64,000 nucleotides of DNA from Ailurus styani (GCA_002007465.1 LNAC01000032.1:10560594-10624593); one strand, 5' to 3'; positions 11,987 to 23,065 are shown, numbered from the stretch's first letter. A program made the numbers and translations. The notes: generated by a model not told the origin, from the letters alone.

Positions 11987-12478
11987 TAGGTTTACGGTCC
12001 TTCCCCTCCACTATTTGAAAGTAGAGCATTTCTATGAAATCTTTTTGAGCAGAGATGGTGTAATGTGAAGAAGCAATTACTATTTATGTTGATGTAAACA
12101 TTTTTTGAGCATTTCCAGGCCCCCCAAAATAATCTCCCTTAGGCTCTTCTCATACCTTAGGACATATCTTGCTAACGGAAGCACAAAATGAATTGAGATA
12201 AAGCACAGGTACAGGCACAGTTCAAAGCCATGGCCCCTTGATGCTGAGATGCTGAGTGTAGTTCCCCGGGGGCAAAGCTTGGCGGTGGTGCTGGAGGACT
12301 GCGTGGTCCGTGAGGTCTCCCTGCCGAACGCTATTTTCACTCTCACCTTTTTTTTTTGGTGAAAGCTAAAATCCTCTTCATATTTCTTTTGGTTAATGAA
12401 AACCGGGACTAATGTGGGTCTTTCATAAAACCAAGCGGAGTCACACAAACTTTTGAAAAGCAGGGGATACCAGTATAT
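11987..12478 (-). mobile_element. Tigger-like (TcMar) non-autonomous DNA transposon
   Basis: The segment is bounded by related inverted ends. The left edge reads 'cttcccctccactatttgaa' and the right edge, on the opposite strand, 'ggtatcccctgcttttcaaa'. TA dinucleotides are adjacent at both ends. Internal sequence such as 'gaagaggattttagctttca' (minus strand) and 'ctaacggaagcacaaaatga' matches my memory of Tigger/mariner-related repeats that begin 'caggtatcccc'. The minus strand has an unusually long 143-codon open frame (12511-12080), but it spans the right end of the element and shows no transposase motif. The exact family name is not determined. Confidence 0.5.
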
Positions 12479-13060
12479 AGGAGATAAAACTGTGGAAAGG
12501 AGTGAATTCATTTGTCCCCTGGTTATACTACAAGGGATTAGGAGAATAGAATACAGAGGTTGTATTAAAATAGAAATTAAAGAAAAAAATACAGGTTAGA
12601 GACTTCTAGAATTCAAACCAATCACGTAAACAGAGATCACTTACTATAAAATGTGATTCATGCCTTCGAGAAAATTTACAAAATAAAGGCGGCAGCAAAC
12701 AAATACACAGTTGGGTGGAATTCAAGGCCAGCTTGGACTCACCTCATGTATTCCTTCAGGCCAGGCCACTCAGTTTTAGCCCTTAAATAAATCCACCCAC
12801 AAAGTATTGCTTAGAAAAATAGACTTCCTCAAGATTTAATGAGAAAACAGAGGAAGGAGTCATACAGCAAAACAACTTAAAACCCTGCTCTTTCTGTAAA
12901 GTTTCTCTTTCTTCTAATTGCTTCATTCTCTCTTCAGAATTTCCCCAACCCTCTTTTTACCCTTCCCTCTTCTTCAGCCAGCTTGCATAGGGTTCATAGC
13001 AAACCAAAATGGAATCGCCTGCCAAACTATGACCACCTATTTTTTTTCTTCAGGTGCTTA
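12479..13060. other. Unassigned intergenic sequence
   Basis: No gene or repeat family recognised. It contains short A-rich runs and a pyrimidine-rich tract at about 12900-12975 ('ctttttacccttccctcttc'). Confidence 0.45.
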
Positions 13061-13640
13061 GGAGAGTCGGTGAAGGAGTGTGGGTGGGAAGAATGGCTCA
13101 GCTCTTACACCACATAAGTTGGGAAAATGGGGAATAAGCCAATATTATTAGATTTGAGTTTTATGATGGTATTTAGGTGGAAATTAATTTGAGAAGTCAA
13201 CTCAGGGTATGATCAGCCTTGAATGCCACTCCAAAGTTTTTGCTTGTGGGCTAATGGGGAATCTTGAAGGTTTTTGAACAGAGATGTTTCATGGTCAGAT
13301 TTGTATTATAATAAGTCTGGAAACAATATGAGTGAACAGTTAGAGAAATAGTCAACTGAAAACAGGAACACAGGTTGCAACTATTTTAAAGTTAAAGTTA
13401 TTCAATGACAAGAATATAAAATCAAGTAATAAAAACGATATGAAGGAGACAATTTCCAAATACATTTTAAATATAAGAATCTTCAGAATTTTAAGTTTGG
13501 TTAGATGTAGAGAGTTGAGAGGGTTCCCTTGTTTCTAGCTTTGGCAACCAGTAGGACAGTGATGCATTTATCTGAGTTAGGGAAAGTAAACAAAGAATAG
13601 CTGTGCTATTTTTGTGTATATTTTATGATTTGTTTTTGTG
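13060..13640 (-). repeat. L2 LINE remnant, antisense
   Basis: Landmarks of antisense L2: 'gaatcttgaaggtttttgaa' and 'cagagatgtttcatggtcag' (about 13260-13300), then weaker similarity to about 13640. Strongly diverged, with no coding capacity. Confidence 0.5.
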
Positions 13641-13898
13641 GGTAGAGATAATGATTTAGATGTCAAGCCAGACAAGTGTGAGTAGGAAAGCAACACGCCC
13701 ACATGAAGACACGCATTTGGAAATGCAGGTGTGAGATTTAAAGGAAAGGTCACAGTGAGAGGGAATTAGCTGTACAGAATGATGAAAGAAAGCTATGGAG
13801 GCAGATAAATGATGCACGAACCAAGTGTGGAGCTGGAAGAAAATGATGCTAAGAAATGTACATAAGCAAGTATTTTATTTAAGGTATTTGTGCAAACA

Positions 13899-14099
13899 GG
13901 GGTGCCTGGGTAATTCAGTTAGATAAGCGTCTGCCTTTGGTTCAGGTCATGATCCCAGGGTCCTGAGATCGAACCTGTCATCAGGCTCCCTGCTCGGTGG
14001 GGGGCCTGCTTCTCCCTTGCCTCTCCCCCACCCCCCCACCCCCCACTCACACTGGTTTCCTCTCTTTGATAATAAATAAATAAAATCTTTAAAAAAATA
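13899..14099 (+). mobile_element. CanSINE (SINEC)
   Basis: Forward carnivore SINE with head 'ggggtgcctgggtaattcag', a C-homopolymer-rich middle ('cccacccccccaccccccac' at about 14027-14046) and tail 'aataaataaataaaatcttt'. The duplicated flank is 'tatttgtgca', at about 13885-13894 and 14100-14109. Confidence 0.93.
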
Positions 14100-14275
14100 T
14101 ATTTGTGCAGATTTAAGAACAGAGAAACAAATTGACCAAGAGTTGTTAGAAGAAGGATTATTGCTAAAAAGGAAACCATTATTTCTTTACAAGTGAGAAT
14201 AATGTGAGAACCTAGGAAAAAGAATTAGGTGAGTTGACAAGTAGACATGGGATTCTGATATACCATAGGTTTTTT

Positions 14276-14479
14276 TTTTTTAATTTATTTATTTTACAGA
14301 GAGAGCATAAGTGGGGAGACGAGCAGAAGAGGTGGGAGAGGGAGGGAGAAAGTATCTCAAGCAGACCCTGAGTTGAGCGAGGAGCCCAACACGGGGCTTG
14401 ATCTCATGACCCTGAGATCATGACCTGAGCCAAAACCAAGAGTCAGTCAGTCAACTTACCGTGCCACACAGGTGCCCCA
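14276..14479 (-). mobile_element. CanSINE (SINEC)
   Basis: Reverse carnivore SINE with near-perfect 17-bp flanking duplication ('atataccataggttttt' at 14258-14274 and 'atataccgtaggttttt' at 14480-14496, one substitution). The head is degraded ('ccaaaaccaagagtcagtca'). Confidence 0.93.
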
Positions 14480-14693
14480 ATATACCGTAGGTTTTTAATC
14501 ACAAATTTTAATTAGGACAAACTGTTCACAGTTGTGAGCCCTAACTATAAGGAAAGGGTGGGTGGGGAAGGGAGGGAGTGAGGGAGAAACTTTAGTTTTG
14601 ACAGTAGAATAGAAGGAGTCTCCATTTTCAAGTCCCTTTGTACAAGTCCAGAAATCTAAACTAGACCCTCTGCTTTCTCCATATATTCTTGAT

Positions 14694-14931
14694 CAGGGGT
14701 CAGCAAAATATTTTCTATCAGTATGGATCCAGATAGTAAATATTTTAGGCTCTTTGTGGGCCACATTATCTCCATCTCAACTAATCAACTTAGCTGTTAT
14801 AGAGAAAAGACAACCATAGACAATATGTTTTTAAAAAGGGCACAGCTGTGTTCCATTAAAATTTTATTTACAAAAACAGATGAAAGGCTGGATCTGGTCC
14901 ACAGGCTAAAGTTTTCTGAGTCCTATTCCTG
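14694..14931 (+). mobile_element. hAT-Charlie-type DNA transposon relic
   Basis: Starts 'caggggtcagcaaaatattt', continues 'gatagtaaatattttaggct', 'gggccacattatctccatc' and 'tttatttacaaaaacagatg', and ends 'gagtcctattcctg'. The CAGGGGTC...CTG ends and body match a common hAT-Charlie non-autonomous element of placental mammals. I could not see a matching 8-bp target duplication, so the ends may be slightly eroded. Family name not assigned. Confidence 0.75.
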
Positions 14932-15484
14932 GTGGTTCAATATTGATGAGATTGATATCAGGTAGGTTAAAGCAAGTTTGATCTTGGTATAAATATTATT
15001 TAACTATAAATCTCCTATGGAGCTATTTTGCTTTTGTATAGGTTAAAATCACTTTCATCTTCAGATTTTGATCTAGATGTGGTAATCAGTATGTGATCTT
15101 TGAAGATCCAAAAAAATGAGATGGTATTATTAAACCAGCAAGGTACTTTTGGTTTTGTTGAGGTAAAGAGGTAAAGGTCTTTACCTCTATGATTAACTGA
15201 ATATCCATAGGCCTTTTGATATTCCTTGGGATCTTGACAACTTCATGCAGTTTTTGTAGCCCCTTCATTTTCTTTTTACTCTCTAAATGATAAATCAACA
15301 TATGGTAACAAATAGGCCAATCCCACTGATACGTTTGCATTACTTTACAATTTGCTTCCATGCCATTCTTAATCACTATAGTTACAATGGGCTTAGAACA
15401 CTCAGAATGAATTACTGTTATTTTTTCACTATTCAACTAAAATTTCCTATGTGCTTTATTCAATTAGGCTCTCTCCTTTAGTTG
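14932..15484. other. Unassigned AT-rich sequence
   Basis: Includes a local direct repeat 'gaggtaaa(g)aggtaaaggtctttacctct' region at about 15160-15188, in which 'aggtaaaggtctttacct' forms a short perfect hairpin. A 116-codon minus-strand open frame (15436-15086) covers it but shows no domain I recognise. Confidence 0.4.
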
Positions 15485-15760
15485 TAGTTAAAAATACAAT
15501 ATGCATTTATTCATTCATTGAAATCTCATTGAATGCCATGTGTCAAGCAGAATGGAATGTGCTGGGAAGACAAAGATGATCTTGCTCAATCTCTTGCCTT
15601 CAAAATACTTTGTCAAAAGATAAGAGCCTTAAGGAGGGAGTGGTCACAGTGTCAAATACAGCAGAAAGATCAAACTTGAGAAAAGATTCCATTGAGTTTA
15701 GCAGAAAGAAAGCCATAGGTGACCCCAGAGAGCAGTTTCAGTAGAGTTTTAGGGGAAGTG
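15485..15760 (-). repeat. L2 LINE remnant, antisense
   Basis: The antisense L2 3' end is recognisable as 'tgcatttattcattcattga', then 'ccatgtgtcaagcagaatgg', 'gtgctgggaagacaaagatg', 'gagggagtggtcacagtgtc' and 'agagagcagtttcagtagag'. The order jumps from the L2 3' end to a more 5' part, so it is internally deleted or two fragments. Confidence 0.6.
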
Positions 15761-15953
15761 GGCATACTTTTAGGTTATGCAAACTCTCACCTATGCCGCG
15801 ATGCCCAGATTCCCAACAACAGAACCCAAGGGCACACTCTTTGTTTCTCAACAGAGTTAATATGATGAACTCTTCCTTTACTTTCCAGGTAGATTGGACT
15901 TTAGAGTTGTATCCATTGAGATTTTCAGTAGTAAGCAATAAAACCAGTTTTGC

Positions 15954-16160
15954 TAGACATCAACAGAAAAAGATCATAGTAACGAATACTGGATATTTCT
16001 AAGACTCTCTGGAAAGAAAGGTGAAGCAATCTTGGAAGCTACACAAATAGGAACTAAGTTGAAAGTCTGAAGCCAAACTAGTCCTATAAAGACACCACAG
16101 CCCAGATATTACATCTTTTTTTTCCTAAGACTTAATTATATTATATTATTTTATTTATTT
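15954..16160. repeat. First copy of an exact 207-bp direct repeat flanking an N
   Basis: Bases 15954-16160 reappear without a visible difference at 16179-16385 (offset 225). The first copy runs on into an (ATTT)n stretch ending at the N at 16178. The second copy continues into the T-rich tail of a CanSINE. Identity this high in neutral sequence, with the boundary at an N, is best read as an uncollapsed overlap between two contigs rather than a true duplication. Confidence 0.93.
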
Positions 16161-16177
16161 ATTTATTTATTTATTTA

Positions 16178-16178
16178 N
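16178..16178. other. Single-base assembly gap (N)
   Basis: One N separates the two identical copies. It probably stands for a contig join of unknown or negative size inside the AT-rich SINE tail. Confidence 0.9.
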
Positions 16179-16385
16179 TAGACATCAACAGAAAAAGATC
16201 ATAGTAACGAATACTGGATATTTCTAAGACTCTCTGGAAAGAAAGGTGAAGCAATCTTGGAAGCTACACAAATAGGAACTAAGTTGAAAGTCTGAAGCCA
16301 AACTAGTCCTATAAAGACACCACAGCCCAGATATTACATCTTTTTTTTCCTAAGACTTAATTATATTATATTATTTTATTTATTT
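16179..16385. repeat. Second copy of the exact 207-bp direct repeat
   Basis: Starts 'tagacatcaacagaaaaaga' as at 15954 and ends 'ttatattattttatttattt' before diverging. The real genome probably has one copy only. Confidence 0.93.
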
Positions 16386-16571
16386 TTAAATTTTATTTAT
16401 TTATTTACTTAACAGAGAGAGCATGAGCACAAGCAGGTGGAGTGTCAGGCAGAGGGAGAAGCAGACTCCTCACTGAGCAGGGAACCCGACATAGAGCTCC
16501 ATCCCAGGACCCTGGGATCATGACCTGAGCCAAAGGCAGATGCTTAACTGACTGAGCCACCCAGGCATCGC
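16366..16571 (-). mobile_element. CanSINE (SINEC)
   Basis: Reverse carnivore SINE: T-rich tail, 'cttaacagagagagcatgag', GA-rich middle, reversed head 'actgagccacccaggcatcg'. A flanking match 'acttaatt' occurs at about 16355 and 16575. Its tail is where the assembly join at 16178 falls; the truncated (ATTT)n run of the first repeat copy is likely another reading of the same tail. Confidence 0.93.
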
Positions 16572-16574
16572 AAA

Positions 16575-18639
16575 ACTTAATTTTTTTAGAGACATTTCAG
16601 GTTTATAACAAAATTGAGAGGAAGGTTCAGAGATTTCTCATGTTCCTTTTCCCCTCACATATATAGCCTCCCCCATTATCAAATCACTCATCAGAATGAT
16701 ACATTTTTTACCAAAGATGAACCTTTGTGTCACATCAGAATCACCAGAACTCCATAGTTCAACTTAAGTTAAGTTACAACACTCTTGGTGTTGTAAATTC
16801 TGTGGGTTTGGACAAATGTACAATAGGTAATATATAATGGACATATATTCATCATTATAAAATCAGAGTATTTTCATTACCCTAAAAATTCTCTGTGCTC
16901 TGCTTATTCACCTCTGCTTCCTCTGTCTTCTAGGGCTCACTGACCTTCTTACTGTCTCCATATTTTTGCCTTTTTGAGAAAGTCATATAATTGTAATCAT
17001 ACAGTATTTAACCTTATCAAATGGTTTTCTTTCACCTAGGAATATGCATTTAGGATTCCTCCATGTTTTTTTCATAGCTAGATAGCTCATTTCTTTTTAG
17101 TGCTGAATAATATACCATTTTCTGGACGTCCCACAGGTTATCTGTTCACCTACTGAAAGACATTTTTGTTGCTTCCAAAATTTGGCAATTATAAATAAAG
17201 CTGCTACAAACACCTGTGTGTAGATTTTTGTGTGGTCATAAGTTTTTAACTTCTTTGGGTAGAAATCAAAAGCACAATGGCTGGGTCATTAGGTAAGAAT
17301 ATGTATAACTTCGTAAGAAGTTGCCAAACTTCCAAAAGTCTTCCAAAGAGTGGTACCATTTTGCATTCCCACCAGCAATGTATGAAAGTTCCTGTTGCTT
17401 CATATCCCCTCCGACATTAGGTGTTGTCACTGTTTTATTTTAGCCATTCTGATAGGTGTGTAATAGTATCTCATTATTGTTTTAATTTGCAATTCCTTAA
17501 TAACATATGATGTGATGCATCTTTTATATGCATATTTGCCGTCTGTATACCTTCTTTGGTGAGATGTCTATTCACGTCTTTTGCCCATGTTTTAATTAGG
17601 TCATTTGTTTTCTAATTGTTGAGTTTTAAGAGTTCTTTGTATATTTTCGATAATGAACCTTTCTCAGATGTGTCTTTTACAAATATTTTCTCCCAATCTG
17701 TGGTTCATCTTATTCTCTTGAATTGTTCTTTTTAAATTTGATTTTTTTTCAAATATTATATTGCTAAAATAACTTTCTTTGGCTAGTATTTGCATAAGAT
17801 AGATTTTATTTTTTAAATATTTTTTAAGCTGTTGTGTGCAGTCTTTAAGTTTAATGGATTGTTATTGGCATAGAGCAGACTTATGTTGTTTTGTCCAAAC
17901 TAATAATCTTGATTATTAATATTTCTGGTATGTCTGCACTTATTTTTACTAACTGAGTTATTATATTTTATGCCTACCATTCCTTTTGGGGATTGCTTAA
18001 AAGAATTATTTTTCTGGCTTCTGTTGATCCAAAAGTTTTCTATTCTCTACTTTTCATCTGCTGAGTCATTTACTGGTGATCACATATTTTATCTTTTAGT
18101 TGTAATCCTTAGTTTTTCAGCATAATATTTAACTGCAGATTTTTCTTACAGATTTTATGTTATTTGATGTTTCCATCCTTCTCCAAACATAAAAACGATC
18201 TTATCATGCTTCAATTATCCATTATTGTCCTCTTCAGTCCTTCAATTGCTTGATTTTTTTAAATATAAAAGTAGTGAATTTTCTTACACTTAGTACTGAT
18301 TAAATTTATTTTCATTAATTTTTAATACACTATTAAAAAAATCTCATGTATCCCTGCTGGTTTGATTTTAGTTAATGCCAAAACACTTTTTTTATTAGTT
18401 CTTTTAGTGAGAATTCCCAAGTAGTAATCTCTCTTAGCCTTTGTATATCTGAAAATGTAATTATTTGCCTCATTCTTGAATGATAGTTCGACTGGATATA
18501 AAATAACAGGTTTGTAATTTTTTCCCTCAGCGCTTTAAAGCTATTACTTTATTGCCTTCACTTGTCTTTTATTTCTTCAGGAGAGGCCTGCTGTGGGTTA
18601 AAATGTGTTCCCTTTCTCTTTCTGGTAGCTTTTAATATT
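16575..18639 (-). mobile_element. Old L1 (L1M-type), 3' end and upstream pieces
   Basis: Reverse-oriented L1 3' UTR ('gagacatttcaggtttataa', 'aaattgagaggaaggttcag', 'ttggtgttgtaaattctgtg') is followed by the ORF2 C-terminal region ('attcccaccagcaatgtatg', 'ccattctgataggtgtgtaa', 'ttttgcccatgttttaatta'). This resembles the L1MC group. From about 17750 the similarity changes to ORF1/HAL1-like antisense sequence ('tgaatgatagttcgactgga' at 18477), so a large internal section is missing or a separate HAL1 copy adjoins. No intact frame. Confidence 0.8.
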
Positions 18640-19305
18640 CTTTATTATTTTTTAAAAATGTAGGTTTATTGATGTGTAGTTTACATACAGTGAAATTCAC
18701 TCTTTTCATGTGTATACCTCAATAATATAGAACGTTGCCATCAACCCCCAAATTCTTTCATACTCCTTGTTATTCAATCCCTCCCACATCTCCAATCTCT
18801 GACAGTGATCTCATTACTACCTATGGATTTCCCTTTTCCAGAACGCTGCATAAATGGCATGATACGGTACTTCATGTTTGATTTCTATCTTAGTACAATA
18901 CTTTGGAGATTTATTCATGTTGTATGTATTATACTTTGTGTGCTTTTATTGCTAAGTTGCATTCCACTGTATGGATGTTTCACAATTGATTTATCTACTC
19001 ACGACCCACCAGTTGATGAATTTTTTAGTTGTTTCAGTTTGGGGGCTATTCTATAAACATTCTCCTACAGAAATTTGTGTAGATGTATGCTTTCATTTCT
19101 CTTGGGTCAATACTTAATGTGATTTCTGGTTCATACAGACATGTTTGTTTTATTTTGTAAGCAATGGCAAGGATATTTTTGACAGTGGTTGTCCAATTTC
19201 ACATGCCTACCAACAATATAGGAGAGTTCTAGTTGCTCCTTGTACTTTAACCTCTCTAGTAGTGTGTAGATGTATCTCATATTTTTTATATTCATTAGGA
19301 TATGC
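18640..19305 (-). mobile_element. Second L1 3' end nested in the old L1/HAL1 block
   Basis: A fresh reverse-oriented L1 3' end begins here: 'taggtttattgatgtgtagt', 'ccatcaacccccaaattctt', 'acctatggatttcccttttc', 'gcattccactgtatggatgt', 'cacatgcctaccaacaatat'. HAL1-like antisense sequence resumes after about 19310, so this is a nested 5'-truncated insertion. The 83-codon frame at 18805-19056 is incidental. Confidence 0.78.
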
Positions 19306-20560
19306 CTGGGTATGAATTTGGTTTCATTTTTTTACATAGTGTTTAGAGTGTTCTTGATCTGAGGACTATGTCTGTCTTGAGTTTAGAAATTTCTCAGGTA
19401 TTTTTTTCAAGAATTGTTTTTCTACCATTCCCTCCATTATTTTCTGTTAGAAACCTTATTAGTCACATAATAAAGCTTCTCAGTCTCTTACCTGCTCTCT
19501 CTTTTTAGATAAATATCAAACCTTAACTCCTCTATTTATCTTCCTTTAAAATAAATCTCTTTGTTTCTAAGTTCCACCTTTTGGGCGAATTTCTCTATAT
19601 TATTTTTAAATTTGCTAATTCTCTTTTTTGTATCCATTATATCCTATATTGAGTTTTATTCCATTGATCGAATTTTTAAAATCCCAATAACTTCATTTTC
19701 AATTTCTGCAAGTTCTATGATTCTCATATTTATCTGTTTTCTTTTATTTTTATCTTTATTTTTTCAAATTTCTTTTTTTTTAAAGAAAACTATGTCTTCT
19801 TTATATCAATGAACTTGCTAAACATTTAAGTATCTTTGTTAAACTGTTTTCTAAAATTAATTTCATCTGGGATGGATTCCTCTGTTGATTTTATTGGTGT
19901 TGTTCTTAGTTACACACACACAAATTTATGTATTTTGAAATTTCTCTGTGCATTCCTATCTTGCTCTCTCTACTTCTGTGCTCACTGCTGCTTACCTGGT
20001 TGTTGTGTGGTTGCCTCTGCCTAGATCCCTAGGCTAAAAAAAGTTTTATAATAGAGTTTGGAGTCCTTAGTATGTGTTGATTTAGCAATACTGCAGAGTT
20101 ATTCATCAAGCCACCTAATGGTTTGCTTTTTTTCACAGTCAAGGAGCTGTGCCTATTGGTCTCTCTGCTTAGGCTTGAAGCTCCACATACACTATGACAA
20201 AAGCAGCAGATACAACACTGTTTTTTCATTTCCTTTTAGGACGTGAGTTGCACTCCAGCCCCTAGGTTTGATCAGTGGATATGGTTTTAGTTCTCCATCT
20301 TGCAAGGCATGTTCTTTGTCCTTGTTAGCCTTCAGAAACAAAATCCTAGTCACCAGTGCTTACTTTTGGGTTTAGAGTCTAGCAGAACTTCTGGCATTTC
20401 TCTTCTGTTTCTCATCCATGGGGACTTATCTCATGTGTGAGTTTGATTACGTCCTTTTGGTTTTCTTTCTTAATGTTTTACATATTACTGATTCATTTTT
20501 GGTGCTACATGGGTACATAAAAGCCTAAATTTACAGTGTCATCTTGACTGTAAATCGCAG
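19306..20560 (-). mobile_element. HAL1/L1 ORF1-like remnant, antisense
   Basis: Antisense features typical of HAL1 or old L1 ORF1: 'tagaaatttctcaggtattt', 'ccattccctccattattttc', 'gcgaatttctctatattatt', 'aatttctgcaagttctatga', then a T-rich region. Probably the continuation of the block ending at 18639. HAL1 elements carry only an ORF1-type protein gene; here it is destroyed. Confidence 0.6.
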
Positions 20561-20645
20561 CACTCTTTATAAAACCTAGTACTTCCTGCTTGCTCTGCAC
20601 CAGAAAAATGCATGAAGAGAAAGCACACTTAGAAAGATTCTCTCT

Positions 20646-20859
20646 TGGGGCTCCTGGGTGGCTCAGTGGGTTAAGCCTCTGCCTTCGGCTCAGGTCATGA
20701 TCTCAGGGTCCTAGGTCATGATCTCAGGGTCCTGGGATTGAGCCCTGCGTTGGGCTGTCTGCTCAGGGGGGAGCCTGCTTCCCCCTCTCTCTGCCTGCCT
20801 CTCTGCCTACTTGTGATCTCTCTTTCTCTGTCAAATAAATAAGTAAAATCTTAAAAAAA
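20646..20859 (+). mobile_element. CanSINE (SINEC), arctoid/mustelid-like, with internal duplication
   Basis: Forward SINE: 'ggggctcctgggtggctcag', '...cctgcctctctgcctact', 'tgtgatctctctttctctgt', tail 'caaataaataagtaaaatct'. A perfect 15-bp duplication 'agaaagattctctct' lies at 20631-20645 and 20860-20874. Uniquely here, the 21-bp unit starting 'aggtcatgatctcagggtcc' is repeated in tandem (20692-20712 and 20713-20733). The perfect duplication and low divergence indicate a young insertion. Confidence 0.96.
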
Positions 20860-21238
20860 AGAAAGATTCTCTCTGTTTATGAGACACTTTTCATTGATAT
20901 GAGAAGTTGTTCTGTCCAACCTATCCATGGAAAGGAGATCATACATTGAGTGGAAAGATAATGTTGCATAATTTTCTCACAAGTTTCTTAGTTTCTCATA
21001 AATAAGGGCTTTATTTTATGGCATCATTGTTATGACTACTCATTTGTGTGGCTCTAGAAGTTCTAAAAATGTCACATACATCCGAAAAAAATTATACTCT
21101 AAAGTTAAAAGACTTGATTGTCCAATCCTTAGGGTAATCTACCATAAGTCTCCCTAGTACTGTTGGACTGCATAGTAGTTAGCTCCTATTTTTATTCATT
21201 TTATTTATAAAGCTTTCAATTATTTGTACTATATTTTT

Positions 21239-21430
21239 TAAAGATTTTATTTATTTATTTGACAGAGAGAGAGAGAGATCACAAGTAGGCAGAGAGGCAG
21301 GCAGAGAAGGGAGGAGGAAGCAGACTCCCTGCTGAGCTGGGAGCTTGATGTGGGGCTCGATCCCAGGACCCTGAGATCATGACCTGAGCCAAAGGCAGAG
21401 GCTTAACCCACTGAGCCACCCAGGCACCCC
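21239..21430 (-). mobile_element. CanSINE (SINEC)
   Basis: Reverse carnivore SINE of the 'cacaagtaggcagagaggca' type. The 18-bp flanking duplication has one difference ('tatttgtactatattttt' at 21221-21238 and 'tatttgtgctatattttt' at 21431-21448). Confidence 0.95.
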
Positions 21431-21621
21431 TATTTGTGCTATATTTTTAAGTTCTAGTTTTCCCCTCATTTTAAATTAATTTTTATTTTTTGTGAATATA
21501 AGAAGTTTAGCTCATGGGCCTAAAAGTAAGGAAGGAGCCTTTTATATTAACCAAAATGTGCAATTAGAAAATTAATGTCACTTTAATTCTCTAGTTCCTT
21601 GCTGGTAAAATATGACATACT

Positions 21622-22083
21622 AGTTTTTTATTACTGCTCTAACAAATTACCACAAACATATTGGCATAAAACAACACAAATTTATTATCTTACAGGTCTG
21701 GAGGTCTACGTCCAAAATGGGTCTCACTGGACTAAAATCTAGCATGACTGTATCTTTCTGGAGGCTCTGGAGGACATTTCCTCATCTTTTCCATCCTCTA
21801 GAAGCTGCCTGCATTATTTGTGGTCCCTTCCTCCATCTTCAAAACCAGCAACATAATATCTTTTAATCTCTGACTCTCCCTCTTCTACTTATAAGCATCC
21901 TCATGATCACATTGGGCCCACCTAGATAATGCAGTGTAATTTCCACATCATAGGTTCATCTGATTAGCAACCTTAATTTCATATGCAACTTTAATTCCTC
22001 TTTGCCATGTAACCTAATTTATTCGTAGGTTTTGGGGATTAGGATGTGGCCATCTTTGGGAAATCATTATTTTGCCTAACACA
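21622..22083 (-). mobile_element. MLT1-type solitary LTR (ERVL-MaLR)
   Basis: Antisense LTR: 'attactgctctaacaaatta', 'cataaaacaacacaaattta', 'ggtctggaggtctacgtcc', 'tcctcatgatcacattgggc', 'gattagcaaccttaatttca', 'ccatgtaacctaatttattc', ending 'cattattttgcctaacacag'. Essentially complete, with no internal proviral sequence beside it. Confidence 0.9.
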
Positions 22084-22599
22084 GAAAGTATTATCATTTC
22101 AAGTCAGAGGGAAAAATAAATTATAGATGATATTGAAGTAAGTAGGCTTCTTAAAAAATAAAAAATAGGGCTATTCACTTTACTTTTAACATAATCAAAA
22201 TAGCTAAATCAAAGACTTAAATTTTATTACACAAAATCACAAATATATAAGAAGAAAATGAGTGATTGAGATAGACATTTTAAAGAATATCATGAAAATT
22301 AGAAGTCACGAAATGAACAAATCTGAAGTTACTGTATAAGCATGTATTTGGAAAAATTACCTTAAATACAATAAGTAATAGTAGAAAATAACTAGAAAAA
22401 ATTTTGTGATACATTTGCTAAAGAATGGGTCAGTCTTTAATATAAAAGGAGCCCTTAAGTCAATGGGAAAAGGGCAACCAACCCAAGTGAAAAATAGAAA
22501 TGGCAAACACATAGAAAAATCAAAGGATATGTGAGTGGATAGATACCAAACATATAATTTTTTTCTTATACTTTGAATATGTTTGATTTTATAATTCAG
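22084..22599. other. Unassigned AT-rich sequence
   Basis: No repeat or gene recognised between an MLT1 LTR and a pair of CanSINEs. Confidence 0.5.
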
Positions 22600-22782
22600 A
22601 TATTTGGGAGAGAGAAAGAGAGAGAATGAGTGGTGGGATAGGGCAGAGGGAGAGAGAGAGAGAGAGAGGTGCAGACACCCTGCTGAGCAGGAAGCTTTAG
22701 GCACAGGGCTTGGTCCCACGACCTAGAGGTCATGACCCCAGCCAAAGGTAGACGCTTGACCTCCTGGGCCACCCAGGCCCCC
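22600..22782 (-). mobile_element. CanSINE (SINEC), older copy
   Basis: Reverse carnivore SINE with an expanded (GA)n tract ('gagagagagagagagagagg' around 22650) and reversed head 'gggccacccaggccccc'. It lacks an obvious poly-T tail and clear target duplication, so it is older or 3'-eroded. Confidence 0.88.
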
Positions 22783-22854
22783 AGAAACAAATTTTTAAGG
22801 TAGTTTTTTTGCTAGGTAACTTGTAAGAGTCCTTCCTGTTCTATCAAGGATTCT

Positions 22855-23049
22855 CAAGATTTTTATTTTTATTTATTTATTTGACAGAGAGAGACACAGC
22901 GAGAGAGGGAACATAAGCAGGGGGAGTGGGAGAGGGAGAAGCAGGCGCCCAGCTGAGCAGGGAGCCTGACTTGTGGCTCAATCTCAGGACCCTGGGATCA
23001 TGACCTGAGCTGAAGGCAGATGCCTAACGATTAAGCCACCCAGGTGCCC
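22855..23049 (-). mobile_element. CanSINE (SINEC)
   Basis: Reverse carnivore SINE with a perfect 16-bp target duplication 'ttctatcaaggattct' at 22839-22854 and 23050-23065. It lies 72 bp from another copy in the same orientation, but each copy arrived independently. Confidence 0.96.
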
Positions 23050-23065
23050 TTCTATCAAGGATTCT

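Noticed and set aside
12080..12511. 143-codon minus-strand open frame as a possible gene
   Set aside because: It overlaps a Tigger-like transposon and its boundary, has no recognised domain, and there are no flanking exons or promoter signals.
22600..23049. Tandem duplication of a SINE pair
   Set aside because: The two neighbouring CanSINEs differ in sequence, and the second has its own perfect target duplication, so they are independent insertions.
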